Assembly: GCA_902489275.1 (NCBI GenBank)
Contig: CABTZK010000006.1
Span: forward strand, 1-64,000
Reading direction: 5' to 3'
Length of the DNA: 64,000 bases
Source: an uncultured Porphyromonadaceae bacterium
GTDB taxonomy: Bacteria > Bacteroidota > Bacteroidia > Bacteroidales > Muribaculaceae
Of the stretch, positions 16,257 to 24,712 are shown piece after piece. Under the pieces are notes generated by a model. The model searched no databases and had not been told where the DNA came from. It was given only the letters and a program-made list of their open reading frames with translations. Positions within the stretch are counted from its first letter, which is position 1. Each line of letters begins with the position of its first letter. The position numbers were made by a program, and so were the translations under genes.

Positions 16257-17279
16257 ATGCACCCCTTTATTGATGACATATTGAACTATGGCAGCCTGTC
16301 GATTGTCGGGCTGGAGAAGAACACCGGAAAGACCGAGAGCCTGAAATATGTGCTCAACCGCCTGCCCCTCGACCTCAAGCGCATCGCCGTGACCTCAATA
16401 GGCATTGATGGAGAGACCGTTGACCAAGTCACGCGCACCCAGAAACCCGAGATTGTGCTGCGGCCGGGCATGTACTTCGGCACATCGGAGATGCACTACG
16501 GCCAGCGACGCTTAGTGTCCGAACTCATTGACGTGAGCGACGAGAACACCTCGCTGGGGCGAGTGGTCACCGCCAAAGCCATCACGGGGGGAAAAGTGCT
16601 CCTTTCGGGACCGTCATCGGGCAGCAGCCTCAAGCGCTGGATGCACGAGATGAAAAGCCGCTTTGGCATTGGCTTAGTCATCATCGACGGGGCGCTATCG
16701 CGGTTGAGCTCGGCATCGCCTGCCGTGAGCGAGAGCATCATCTTAGCCACAGGAGCGGCCTACTCCATCAACATCGACACGCTGGTGAGGAAAACAGCCT
16801 TTGTGGTTCAGCTCATCAACATCGGCCTGGCAAGCAAGCGCAATATCGAGCTGCTCACCCCCCTGGAGCAAGGCGTGTGGTCGATTGACAGCGACGGCAG
16901 CCTGCGGGAGCTCAACGGCATCACGTCGCTCACGCGCGACATCCACTTCGAGCACATGGAGCATTGCGCCACCCTCTACGTGGCGGGCGCGCTCGTCGAT
17001 AGTTTCCTCGAAAAAGTGAGGAAAAACAAGCACTTGAAAAAGGCCGAGCTGGTTGTGCGCGACTTCACCAAGATTTTTGTCTCGCCCCAGCAGCTCAACC
17101 TCTTCATCAAGGCGGGCGGCCGCATCAGCGTCCTGCAAAAGAGCAAACTGATTGCCGTTACCGCCAACCCGACCTCGCCCAGCGGATATGCCCTTGACAG
17201 TGACCTGCTGTGCCAAAAACTATCGGATGCTATTCATCTTCCAGTGTATGACCTGCTAAAAGACAAAGTATGCAACTAA
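16257..17279 (+). CDS. kamB: Lysine 5,6-aminomutase reactivase subunit KamB
   Basis: The 340-residue protein has an N-terminal P-loop-like stretch (SIVGLEKNTGKTESLKYVLN) and lies between kamA and kamC, as in known lysine fermentation clusters. There KamB and KamC are regarded as the chaperone that reactivates the B12-dependent 5,6-aminomutase. I start at MHPFIDDIL (16257). An in-frame start at 16230 would begin at the edge of the hairpin. Its end overlaps the kamC start by 10 bases. The function is assigned by family and position; no catalytic residues beyond the P-loop can be read. Confidence 0.82.
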   Translation: MHPFIDDILNYGSLSIVGLEKNTGKTESLKYVLNRLPLDLKRIAVTSIGIDGETVDQVTRTQKPEIVLRPGMYFGTSEMHYGQRRLVSELIDVSDENTSLGRVVTAKAITGGKVLLSGPSSGSSLKRWMHEMKSRFGIGLVIIDGALSRLSSASPAVSESIILATGAAYSINIDTLVRKTAFVVQLINIGLASKRNIELLTPLEQGVWSIDSDGSLRELNGITSLTRDIHFEHMEHCATLYVAGALVDSFLEKVRKNKHLKKAELVVRDFTKIFVSPQQLNLFIKAGGRISVLQKSKLIAVTANPTSPSGYALDSDLLCQKLSDAIHLPVYDLLKDKVCN

Positions 17280-18616
17280 AAGACGCCATAGAATCACCTT
17301 GCGGCCTGCGCTACATGCTCGACACGTTAGAATTGCAGTCGAGCACGGCTCGCCGTTGGCTTCTCGACGCTCCCTTGATGACCACCGACGACGAGATCGA
17401 GACCTCCTACACCATTTTGCGGCGTTTTGACCACTTGATTAGCCAAGTCGATACTACCTATGTGAACACACTGCTATTCAGGCTGCAAGGATTGAAAGAC
17501 ATCCGTACCACGATTCGCAACCTGTCCCAGCATGCCACGCTCGACGACATCGAGCTCTTTGAAGTCAAGCACCTTGCCCTGCTGGCCACCAGCGTGGCTG
17601 CCTTGCTGCAAGAGCATGGCGTGGGCGAAGTGGTGGAAATTCCTGACTTAAACACGGTGATTGATATCCTCGACCCCGATGGCATGAAGATTTCCACCTT
17701 TTATATATATGACTCCTATTGCGCCGAATTGCGTGACCTGCGCCGGCTCATGCGCAAGCACCCCGAAAAGCAAGACGAACTGCTCTTGCAAGCCAGCGAG
17801 CTGGAAGAGCACGTGCGCGAGGACTTGAGCAAGCAGCTGCATCCTTTTGCCATAGCCCTTGAGCAAGCCCAGCTGGCCTTGGCGCAAATCGACGTGTGCA
17901 TGGCCAAAGTCAGGCAGATGCGCGACATGCGGCTCACCTTCCCCACCATCTCCAGCAGCCAGGAAAGCCGCTACAAGGCCATGTTTCACCCACAAGTGAA
18001 AGCAGCCCTGGCAGCCAGGGGCAAGGAATTTCAACCCGTAGACATGACGTTCGGACTGAAGCCAACGCTCATCACAGGTGCCAACATGGGCGGGAAAACA
18101 GTGGTACTCAAAACTTTGACCTTGTGCCAATACCTCTTCCAATTCGGATTTGGCATCCCGGCTGGCCATGCCCAGATTGCGGTGAAAAAAGAAATACGCT
18201 TCTGCATTGGCGATGAGCAGTCGGTCGATAAAGGGCTCTCATCGTTTGCCGCCGAAATGAAAAATATTGATGCTCTTGTGAAAGCCTCACGGAGCAACAA
18301 CACCTTGCTGGCACTGATTGACGAGCCAGCCCGGACAACCAACCCCACCGAAGGCGCCGCACTCGTGACGGCGCTGCTCCAAGTGCTCAACGGCCGCAAC
18401 GTGAGCCTTGTCATGACCACACACTACGACATCGAGCCAGGCAACGCCCACTGCCTGCGCGTGAAAGGCTTCGAGGAGGGAAAGATGAACTACGCCCTCG
18501 TCGAAGTGCAGGATGGCGAAGTGCCACACGAGGCACTCAACATTGCCGAGAGCCTGGGCATCGACAGCGAGTGGATTGAAAAAGCGAGAAGCCTGCTCCT
18601 CCACACTAAAAGTTAA
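17270..18616 (+). CDS. kamC: Lysine 5,6-aminomutase reactivase ATPase KamC (MutS-like)
   Basis: The C-terminal third has a MutS-type ATPase core: Walker A GANMGGKTVVLKTL near residue 270, Walker B-like LLALIDEPARTTNP near 345, and VMTTHYDIE near 380. The N-terminal part is helical and lacks MutS mismatch-recognition domains. At 448 residues it is far shorter than MutS, so a DNA-repair role is unlikely. The overlap with kamB and the next gene being kamD support a role in ATP-driven exchange of damaged cobalamin on KamDE. This is family-based inference. Confidence 0.85.
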   Translation: MQLKDAIESPCGLRYMLDTLELQSSTARRWLLDAPLMTTDDEIETSYTILRRFDHLISQVDTTYVNTLLFRLQGLKDIRTTIRNLSQHATLDDIELFEVKHLALLATSVAALLQEHGVGEVVEIPDLNTVIDILDPDGMKISTFYIYDSYCAELRDLRRLMRKHPEKQDELLLQASELEEHVREDLSKQLHPFAIALEQAQLALAQIDVCMAKVRQMRDMRLTFPTISSSQESRYKAMFHPQVKAALAARGKEFQPVDMTFGLKPTLITGANMGGKTVVLKTLTLCQYLFQFGFGIPAGHAQIAVKKEIRFCIGDEQSVDKGLSSFAAEMKNIDALVKASRSNNTLLALIDEPARTTNPTEGAALVTALLQVLNGRNVSLVMTTHYDIEPGNAHCLRVKGFEEGKMNYALVEVQDGEVPHEALNIAESLGIDSEWIEKARSLLLHTKS

Positions 18617-18651
18617 AGCTACACAAGTTACTATATAATTACCCATTTGAT

Positions 18652-20208
18652 ATGCAAAAAAGCAAATTAGGTTTAGATTTCAAAAAAGTAGAATATGCCA
18701 GAGGGCTGGCCAAAGGCATTGCCAACGATGTGCAGACCTTCGTAGAGCAGTACACGACGGTGGCCGTGGAGCGCACCCTGTGCCGCTTGATGGGCATTGA
18801 CGGCATTGACGAGAACCAAGTGCCGCTGCCCAACGTGGTGGTTGACGCCTTGAAGGACAAGGATGTGCTCAATGAGGGCGCGCTGTTCTTCATTGCCAAT
18901 GCCATGATACAAACTGGCCTCAAGCCTCAAGCGATTGCCGAAAAGGTCGCTGCCGGAGAGTTAGACATCACCAAAGTGGTCACTCGCGACCCACAGCAGA
19001 TCGCGGCAGCGCTGCAACCCATCATCGACGAGAGCATGGCTCGCATCCGCACTCGCCGCAACCGTCGCGACCACTATCTGAACACGATTGGCGAGGGGCC
19101 TAAGCCCTATCTCTACATCATTGTGGCGACAGGAAACATCTATGAGGACGTCGTTCAAGCGCAAGCGGGCGCTCGCCAGGGTGCCGACATCATCGCGGTG
19201 ATTCGCACCACGGGCCAAAGCCTGCTCGACTATGTGCCATACGGCGCAACGACTGAAGGCTTTGGCGGCACGTTTGCCACTCAAGAGAACTTCCGCATCA
19301 TGCGCAAGGCACTCGACGAGGTGGGTGAGGAGCAAGGGCGCTACATCCGCCTGTGTAATTACTGCTCGGGGCTGTGCATGCCCGAAATCGCCATTATGGG
19401 CGCATTTGAGGGATTGGACGTGATGCTCAACGACGCACTCTACGGTATCCTGTTCCGCGACATCAACATGCAGCGCACACTCATCGACCAGTACATGAGC
19501 CGCATCATCAACGGCTTTGCCGGCGTGATTATCAACACGGGCGAGGACAACTACCTCACCACCGCCGACGCGGTGGAGGCAGCCCACACGGTACTCGCCT
19601 CCGACCTCATCAACGAGCAGCTGGCCCTCATGGCCGGCCTGCCGCCCGCGCAAATGGGCTTGGGGCACGCCTTTGAGATGGATCCCATGCTGGAAAACGG
19701 ATTCCTGCTGGAACTCGCTCAAGCGCAAATGACCCGGGAAATCTTCCCCGATGCCACGTTGAAATACATGCCTCCCACCAAATTCATGACGGGCAACATC
19801 TTCCGCGGACACATTCAAGACGCGCTGTTCAACATGATTGGCATCTGGACCCACCAAGGCATCCAGCTGCTGGGTATGCCCACCGAGGCGATCCACACCC
19901 CCTTCATGAGCGACCGCTACCTCTCGATTGAGAACGCCAAGTACATCTTCAACAACATGAAGAGCATCGGCGACGAGATGGAGTTTGCCGCCGACGGCAT
20001 CTGCCGCCGCCGCGCCAAGCAAGTCATCGACAACACCATCAGCCTGCTTGAGGAAATCACCAAGGAAGGCCTCTTCACCGCACTGGAAAAAGGCATCTTT
20101 GGCGACGTGAAGCGTCCCAAGAACGGCGGAAAAGGGCTGTCGGGCGTGACCATGAAAGGCGAGAATTACCTGAATCCATTTGTTGAACTCATGAAAGGAA
20201 AACGTTAA
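18652..20208 (+). CDS. kamD: Beta-lysine 5,6-aminomutase, alpha subunit
   Basis: KamD forms the TIM-barrel catalytic subunit that, with KamE, migrates the terminal amino group of beta-lysine to give 3,5-diaminohexanoate, using adenosylcobalamin and PLP. The 518-residue length matches the family. Conserved stretches include KLGLDFKKVEYARGLAKGIA at the start and RLCNYCSGLCMPEIAIMGAF near residue 235. It precedes kamE by 18 bases. No cobalamin riboswitch is visible in front of the operon. Confidence 0.95.
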   Translation: MQKSKLGLDFKKVEYARGLAKGIANDVQTFVEQYTTVAVERTLCRLMGIDGIDENQVPLPNVVVDALKDKDVLNEGALFFIANAMIQTGLKPQAIAEKVAAGELDITKVVTRDPQQIAAALQPIIDESMARIRTRRNRRDHYLNTIGEGPKPYLYIIVATGNIYEDVVQAQAGARQGADIIAVIRTTGQSLLDYVPYGATTEGFGGTFATQENFRIMRKALDEVGEEQGRYIRLCNYCSGLCMPEIAIMGAFEGLDVMLNDALYGILFRDINMQRTLIDQYMSRIINGFAGVIINTGEDNYLTTADAVEAAHTVLASDLINEQLALMAGLPPAQMGLGHAFEMDPMLENGFLLELAQAQMTREIFPDATLKYMPPTKFMTGNIFRGHIQDALFNMIGIWTHQGIQLLGMPTEAIHTPFMSDRYLSIENAKYIFNNMKSIGDEMEFAADGICRRRAKQVIDNTISLLEEITKEGLFTALEKGIFGDVKRPKNGGKGLSGVTMKGENYLNPFVELMKGKR

Positions 20209-20226
20209 AGAAAGGAGATTGAACCG

Positions 20227-21015
20227 ATGAGCGAAGGACTATATTCAATGGAGGCCAAGGATTTTGACAAAACCCTGGACCTGACCAAAATAAAACCATA
20301 CGGCGACACCATGAACGATGGCAAGGCGCAACTGAGTTTCACCCTGCCCGTGCCTTGTGGCGCCGAGGCCGTCGAGGCGGCCAAGCAACTGCTGCGCAAA
20401 ATGGGGCTCGAAAACCCCAGTGTGGTGTTCTATCAAGAACTGACGCCAGGATTCACGTTCTTCAACTGCTACGGCAGCTGCACCCACACGGTAGACTACA
20501 GCACCATCTACGTGCCCAAGGTAGAATCAAACACCATGGACATGTACGAGACCGATAAATACATCAAGGAGAACATCGGGCGCAAGATTGTGGTCGTCGG
20601 CGCGTCGACGGGCACCGATGCCCACACCGTGGGCATTGACGCCATCATGAACATGAAAGGCTATGCCGGCCACTACGGGCTGGAGCGCTACGACATGATC
20701 GATGCCTACAACCTGGGCTCGCAAGTGCCTAACGAGGATTTCATCGCCAAAGGCATTGAACTCCATGCCGACGCGCTGATCATCTCGCAAACGGTGACTC
20801 AAAAAGACGTGCACATCAAGAACCTCACCAATTTCATCGAGCTGATGGAGGCCGAGAACCTTCGCGACAAGATGATTTGCTGCTGCGGCGGGGCGCGCAT
20901 CACCCACGAGCTGGCCAAGGAGCTGGGCTTCGACGCTGGCTTTGGCATGAACACCTACGCCGACGACGTGGCCAGCTTCGTCGTCGAGGAGATGGTCAAG
21001 AGAGGCATGAAATAA
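20227..21015 (+). CDS. kamE: Beta-lysine 5,6-aminomutase, beta subunit
   Basis: KamE binds both cofactors. The cobalamin motif DAHTVG places D131 and H133, and the PLP lysine is K144 in MNMKGYAGHYG. His133 and Lys144 carry the same numbers as in the clostridial structure. The length of 262 residues is normal. Unusually for this window there is a strong Shine-Dalgarno site (aaaggaga, about 9 bases before the ATG), which may help balance subunit output. Confidence 0.96.
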   Translation: MSEGLYSMEAKDFDKTLDLTKIKPYGDTMNDGKAQLSFTLPVPCGAEAVEAAKQLLRKMGLENPSVVFYQELTPGFTFFNCYGSCTHTVDYSTIYVPKVESNTMDMYETDKYIKENIGRKIVVVGASTGTDAHTVGIDAIMNMKGYAGHYGLERYDMIDAYNLGSQVPNEDFIAKGIELHADALIISQTVTQKDVHIKNLTNFIELMEAENLRDKMICCCGGARITHELAKELGFDAGFGMNTYADDVASFVVEEMVKRGMK

Positions 21016-21057
21016 AGGAAGCAACATTCATTCATTAACATAAAAAAAAGACACATT

Positions 21058-21717
21058 ATGGAAAAAAAAGAAATGAGAGAAGTCATCGCCCGCCGTGCCG
21101 CCAAGGAGCTGCATGATGGCGATGTGGTTAACTTAGGTATCGGCATTCCAACCTTAATCCCTAACTTCCTGCCCAAGGGCGTTTCGGTAACACTTCAGAC
21201 CGAGAACGGAGCCATGGGCATGGGCGCTACGCCTGCCGAGGGAGAAGAAGACAAGAACCTCATCAACGCAGGCGGTGGCTACATCACCTTGAACCCGGGC
21301 GCTTGCACATTTGACTCGGCCACTTCGTTTGCCATCATTCGCGGTGGCCACGTGAACGTCTCGTTCCTGGGCGCATTGCAAGTCGATGAGAAAGGAGACC
21401 TCGCCAACTGGATTATCCCTGGCAAGATGGCTCCTGGCATGGGCGGCGCAATGGATCTCGTTGTGGGTGCAAAACGCGTGATTCTCACCATGGAGCACAC
21501 GCAAAAGGGACGCCCCAAGATTTTGAAAGAGTGCACCCTGCCACTCACCGCTGCTGGCCAAGTGAACATGATCATCACCGAAATGGGTGTGATGGACATT
21601 ACCCCCGAAGGCATCGTGCTGCGCGAACTCCACCCCGAGTTCACCGTTGAGCAAGTGCAGGCTGCTACCGACGCTAAGCTCATCATTGCTCCCGACTTGA
21701 AGCCCATGGACATCTAA
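21058..21717 (+). CDS. ctfB: Butyryl-CoA:acetoacetate CoA-transferase, beta subunit
   Basis: This is the partner of the alpha subunit at 11642. The 219-residue product begins REVIARRAAKELHDGDVVNL and carries the family catalytic glutamate, E49 in LQTENGAMGMG, which forms the glutamyl-CoA intermediate. The segment IIPGKMAPGMGGAMDLV is also typical. It lies 42 bases after kamE. Its distance from the alpha gene is unusual; both need to be made in equal amounts. atoA is the equivalent name. Confidence 0.92.
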   Translation: MEKKEMREVIARRAAKELHDGDVVNLGIGIPTLIPNFLPKGVSVTLQTENGAMGMGATPAEGEEDKNLINAGGGYITLNPGACTFDSATSFAIIRGGHVNVSFLGALQVDEKGDLANWIIPGKMAPGMGGAMDLVVGAKRVILTMEHTQKGRPKILKECTLPLTAAGQVNMIITEMGVMDITPEGIVLRELHPEFTVEQVQAATDAKLIIAPDLKPMDI

Positions 21718-21731
21718 TCCACAGCCCCGCT

Positions 21732-22508
21732 ATGAACTATCAGTTTTTGAAAATTGACAAGAGGGATGCCATCACCATCATGACGATTTCGGCACCCAAG
21801 TCGCTGAACGCGCTCAACTCCACCATCGTCAAGGAAATTGGGCAACTCATCGACAGCCTCGACGAGCGCACGCGAGTGCTCATCATCACGGGCGATGGGC
21901 CAAAATCGTTCGTGGCGGGTGCCGACATCTCCGAGATGGCTCACCTCAACCAGCAGCAAGGCCACGAGTTTGGCAAGTTAGGGGCCGAGGTGTTTCGCCG
22001 CATCGAGCAGTTGCCCATCCCAGTGATTGCCGCCGTCAATGGCTTCGCGCTGGGTGGCGGCTGTGAGCTGGCCATGGCGTGCGACGTGCGCATCTGCTCC
22101 AGCAATGCCAAGTTTGGGCAGCCCGAGGTGGGATTAGGCATCATTCCCGGCTTCTCGGGCACCGTGCGCCTGGCTCGGCTGGTGGGGCAAGGCATGGCCA
22201 AGGAACTCATCTACACCGGCAGCCTCATCGACGCCAATGAAGCCCTGCGCATTAGGCTGGTGAATGCCGTCTACGAGCAAGAAGAATTGATGAGCCAAGC
22301 AATTGACCTGGCCAACCGCATGCTCCACAATGCCCCGCTGGCCATCAAGCGCGCCAAAGACTGCATCAACACCTGCTACGACATGGATGCCGACCAGGCC
22401 ATTGCCTACGAGAGCAAGCGCTTTGGCGAGTGCTTCGCCACGCAAGACCAGAAAGACGGCATGGCCGCCTTCCTGAGCAAGCAGCAAGCCGCCTTCCAAG
22501 GCCGATAG
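21732..22508 (+). CDS. crt: Enoyl-CoA hydratase / 3-hydroxybutyryl-CoA dehydratase (crotonase)
   Basis: The 258-residue protein has the crotonase oxyanion motifs SFVAGADISEM and ALGGGCELAMACD and the active-site stretch GQPEVGLGIIPGFSGT, where most crotonases have GAGGT. It interconverts crotonyl-CoA and 3-hydroxybutyryl-CoA. In this operon it would link acetoacetyl-CoA, made by the CoA-transferase, back to crotonyl-CoA together with hbd. It starts 14 bases after ctfB. Confidence 0.88.
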   Translation: MNYQFLKIDKRDAITIMTISAPKSLNALNSTIVKEIGQLIDSLDERTRVLIITGDGPKSFVAGADISEMAHLNQQQGHEFGKLGAEVFRRIEQLPIPVIAAVNGFALGGGCELAMACDVRICSSNAKFGQPEVGLGIIPGFSGTVRLARLVGQGMAKELIYTGSLIDANEALRIRLVNAVYEQEELMSQAIDLANRMLHNAPLAIKRAKDCINTCYDMDADQAIAYESKRFGECFATQDQKDGMAAFLSKQQAAFQGR

Positions 22509-22574
22509 CCACCTCCGATCGCCACGCGATCAACCATAAAATTAAAAAGAACAACAAATAAAACGATTAAAAAC

Positions 22575-23411
22575 ATGAAAATTTACGTCATTGGAACCGG
22601 AACCATGGCAAAAGGTATCGTCAAGGCTTTTGCAGCCAAGATGCCCGTGGTCATGAAAAGCCGCTCGCAAGCCAGCCTCAACAAGGCCATGGCTTCAATC
22701 ACCAAGGGCTACGATAAGCTCGTCCAAAAAGAGAAAATCACCCAAGAGGCCAGAGACACGATGCTGGGGCGCATCAGCACAACACTCGACTATGCCAACT
22801 TTGCCGACGCCGACCTGGTCATCGAGGCCGCTGCCGAAGAGATGCAGCTGAAGAAAGACGTGTTTGCAGAACTCGATAAAATCTGCAAGCCGACGTGTAT
22901 CTTCGCCACCAACTCATCGTCACTGTCCATCACCGAAATCGCATCGGCAACCAGCCGTCCCGCGCAATTCATCGGCTGCCACTTCTTCAACCCGGCCGAC
23001 CGCATGAAGCTCGTGGAAGTCATCAAGGGACAGCTCACCAGCGACGAGACCGCCAAGACAATCATTGACCTCACCACCGAAATCGGCAAGACCCCAGTCC
23101 CTGTGAACGAGGCTCCTGGCTTTGTGGTCAACCGCATCCTCATCCCCATGATCAACGAGGCAGTGGGCATTCTCGCCGATGGCATTGCCAGCGCCGAAGA
23201 CATCGACAACTGCATGCAACTGGGTGCCAATCACCCCATGGGCCCGCTGGCGCTGGCCGACCTGATTGGCAACGACGTGAACCTGGCCATCATGGAAGTG
23301 CTCTACAAGGAGTTTGGCGACCCCAAATACCGTCCTCACCCCCTGTTGCGCAAGATGGTGCGCGCCGGCTTGCTGGGCCGCAAGACGGGACAAGGTTTCT
23401 ACACATATTAA
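22575..23411 (+). CDS. hbd: 3-hydroxybutyryl-CoA dehydrogenase
   Basis: The enzyme reduces acetoacetyl-CoA to 3-hydroxybutyryl-CoA. The 278-residue chain has an N-terminal Rossmann fold (YVIGTGTMAKGIVKAF), a catalytic His in IGCHFFNPADRMKLVEVI and the C-terminal HCDH segment (NHPMGPLALADLIGNDV). Two features are odd. The third glycine of GxGxxG is Ala, and the second strand ends VVMKSRSQ instead of the acidic residue typical of NAD-dependent members. Basic and Ser residues there suggest NADPH use, which is an inference. It follows crt by 66 bases. Confidence 0.9.
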   Translation: MKIYVIGTGTMAKGIVKAFAAKMPVVMKSRSQASLNKAMASITKGYDKLVQKEKITQEARDTMLGRISTTLDYANFADADLVIEAAAEEMQLKKDVFAELDKICKPTCIFATNSSSLSITEIASATSRPAQFIGCHFFNPADRMKLVEVIKGQLTSDETAKTIIDLTTEIGKTPVPVNEAPGFVVNRILIPMINEAVGILADGIASAEDIDNCMQLGANHPMGPLALADLIGNDVNLAIMEVLYKEFGDPKYRPHPLLRKMVRAGLLGRKTGQGFYTY

Positions 23412-23423
23412 TTTAACAACAGA

Positions 23424-23527
23424 GACATTCCTCACTCAATCTCGCTACGCACTCACCACGCCCCGGGCATCTACACCGCCCCCAAGCCATCAAGCGTGAG
23501 GCTGATCGAGATTGAGTGTGGAAATCG
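23424..23527. repeat. Inverted-repeat element 3 of the lysine operon
   Basis: cactcaatctcg (23431-23442) and cgagattgagtg (23507-23518) are exact reverse complements over 12 bp, extended imperfectly outward. The arm shares the core of elements 1 and 2. It fills most of the 146-base gap between hbd and bcd. Confidence 0.65.
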
Positions 23528-23557
23528 TATCCACTAAAAAATTAAATTCGCAAATCA

Positions 23558-24697
23558 ATGGATTTTAGTTATTCGAAGACAGAACAACTTTTTCTGCAAA
23601 TGATTCGCAAATTCGCAGAAAACGAAGTAAAGCCTTTAGCTGCCGAAATCGACGAGCAGGAACGCTTCCCCATCGAGACCGTTGAAAAAATGGGCAAATT
23701 GGGCCTTATGGGCATTCCCGTTCCCAAGGAATATGGCGGAGTGGGCGGCACCGTGCAGATGTATATCATGGCCGTCGAGGAAATCTCAAAACACTGTGCG
23801 ACAACGGGCGTGGTGCTCTCGTCACACACCTCGCTGTGCATTGCCCCCATCATGGAACATGGCACTGAGGAACAAAAAAAGAAATACATTCCTAAACTCG
23901 CCTCGGGCGAGTGGATTGGCGCCTTTGGCCTGACCGAGCCCAACGCGGGTACCGACGCCGCCATGCAGCAGACCACTGCCGTCGACGCAGGCGACCACTG
24001 GGTGCTCAATGGCACCAAAATCTTCATCACCAACGCATCCTACGCCGACGTGTTTATTGTCATGGCCATGACCGACAAGAGTAAGGGCACGCGCGGAATC
24101 TCGGCCTTTATCGTCGAGAAAGGCATGCCAGGCTTCTCCATTGGCAAGAAAGAGCTCAAGATGGGCATTCGTGGCAGCGCGACCTGCGAACTGGTGTTTG
24201 AAAACTGCATCGTGCCCAAGGAGAACCTTCTCGGCGGGCTTGGAAAGGGCTTCAAGGTGGCGATGAAGACCCTCGACGGCGGCCGCATTGGCATTGCCGC
24301 ACAGGCGCTTGGCATCGCCCAGGGAGCCATTGACGAGACCGTGAAATACACCAAGGAGCGCAAGCAATTTGGCCGTGCCATCGCCAAGTTCCAAAACACC
24401 CAATTCCAAATGGCCAACCTCAAGACGAAAGTCGAGGCGGCTCGCCTGCTCGTGCGCAATGCGGCTTGGAAAAAGGAGAACGGGCTGCCCTACACGACCG
24501 ATGCCGCCATGGCAAAACTGTTTGCCGCCGAAACGGCCATGGAAACGACCACCAAGGCTGTTCAATTCCACGGCGGATATGGCTACACCCGTGAATATCC
24601 TGTGGAGCGCATGATGCGCGATGCCAAAATCACAGAAATCTACGAAGGCACATCCGAAGTTCAACGCATGGTCATCGCAGGCCATTTATTTAAATAA
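23558..24697 (+). CDS. bcd: Butyryl-CoA dehydrogenase
   Basis: This FAD enzyme reduces crotonyl-CoA to butyryl-CoA with electrons from EtfAB. The 379-residue length and the signatures GAFGLTEPNAGTDAAMQQT and KQFGRAIAKFQNTQFQMA are those of short-chain acyl-CoA dehydrogenases. The catalytic base is E363 in IYEGTSEVQRM. etfB and etfA follow directly, the arrangement seen where Bcd-Etf bifurcates electrons from NADH to crotonyl-CoA and ferredoxin. Confidence 0.96.
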   Translation: MDFSYSKTEQLFLQMIRKFAENEVKPLAAEIDEQERFPIETVEKMGKLGLMGIPVPKEYGGVGGTVQMYIMAVEEISKHCATTGVVLSSHTSLCIAPIMEHGTEEQKKKYIPKLASGEWIGAFGLTEPNAGTDAAMQQTTAVDAGDHWVLNGTKIFITNASYADVFIVMAMTDKSKGTRGISAFIVEKGMPGFSIGKKELKMGIRGSATCELVFENCIVPKENLLGGLGKGFKVAMKTLDGGRIGIAAQALGIAQGAIDETVKYTKERKQFGRAIAKFQNTQFQMANLKTKVEAARLLVRNAAWKKENGLPYTTDAAMAKLFAAETAMETTTKAVQFHGGYGYTREYPVERMMRDAKITEIYEGTSEVQRMVIAGHLFK

Positions 24698-24712
24698 AAA
24701 GGAGGACAACAC

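Noticed and set aside
17270..18616. MutS-like gene as a mismatch-repair gene
   Set aside because: The protein lacks the mismatch-recognition and connector domains, is half the normal length and overlaps kamB inside the lysine operon.
18961..20022. 353-codon minus-strand frame opposite kamD
   Set aside because: Antisense of a well-conserved gene, with His/Val/Asp-rich low-information composition and no promoter.
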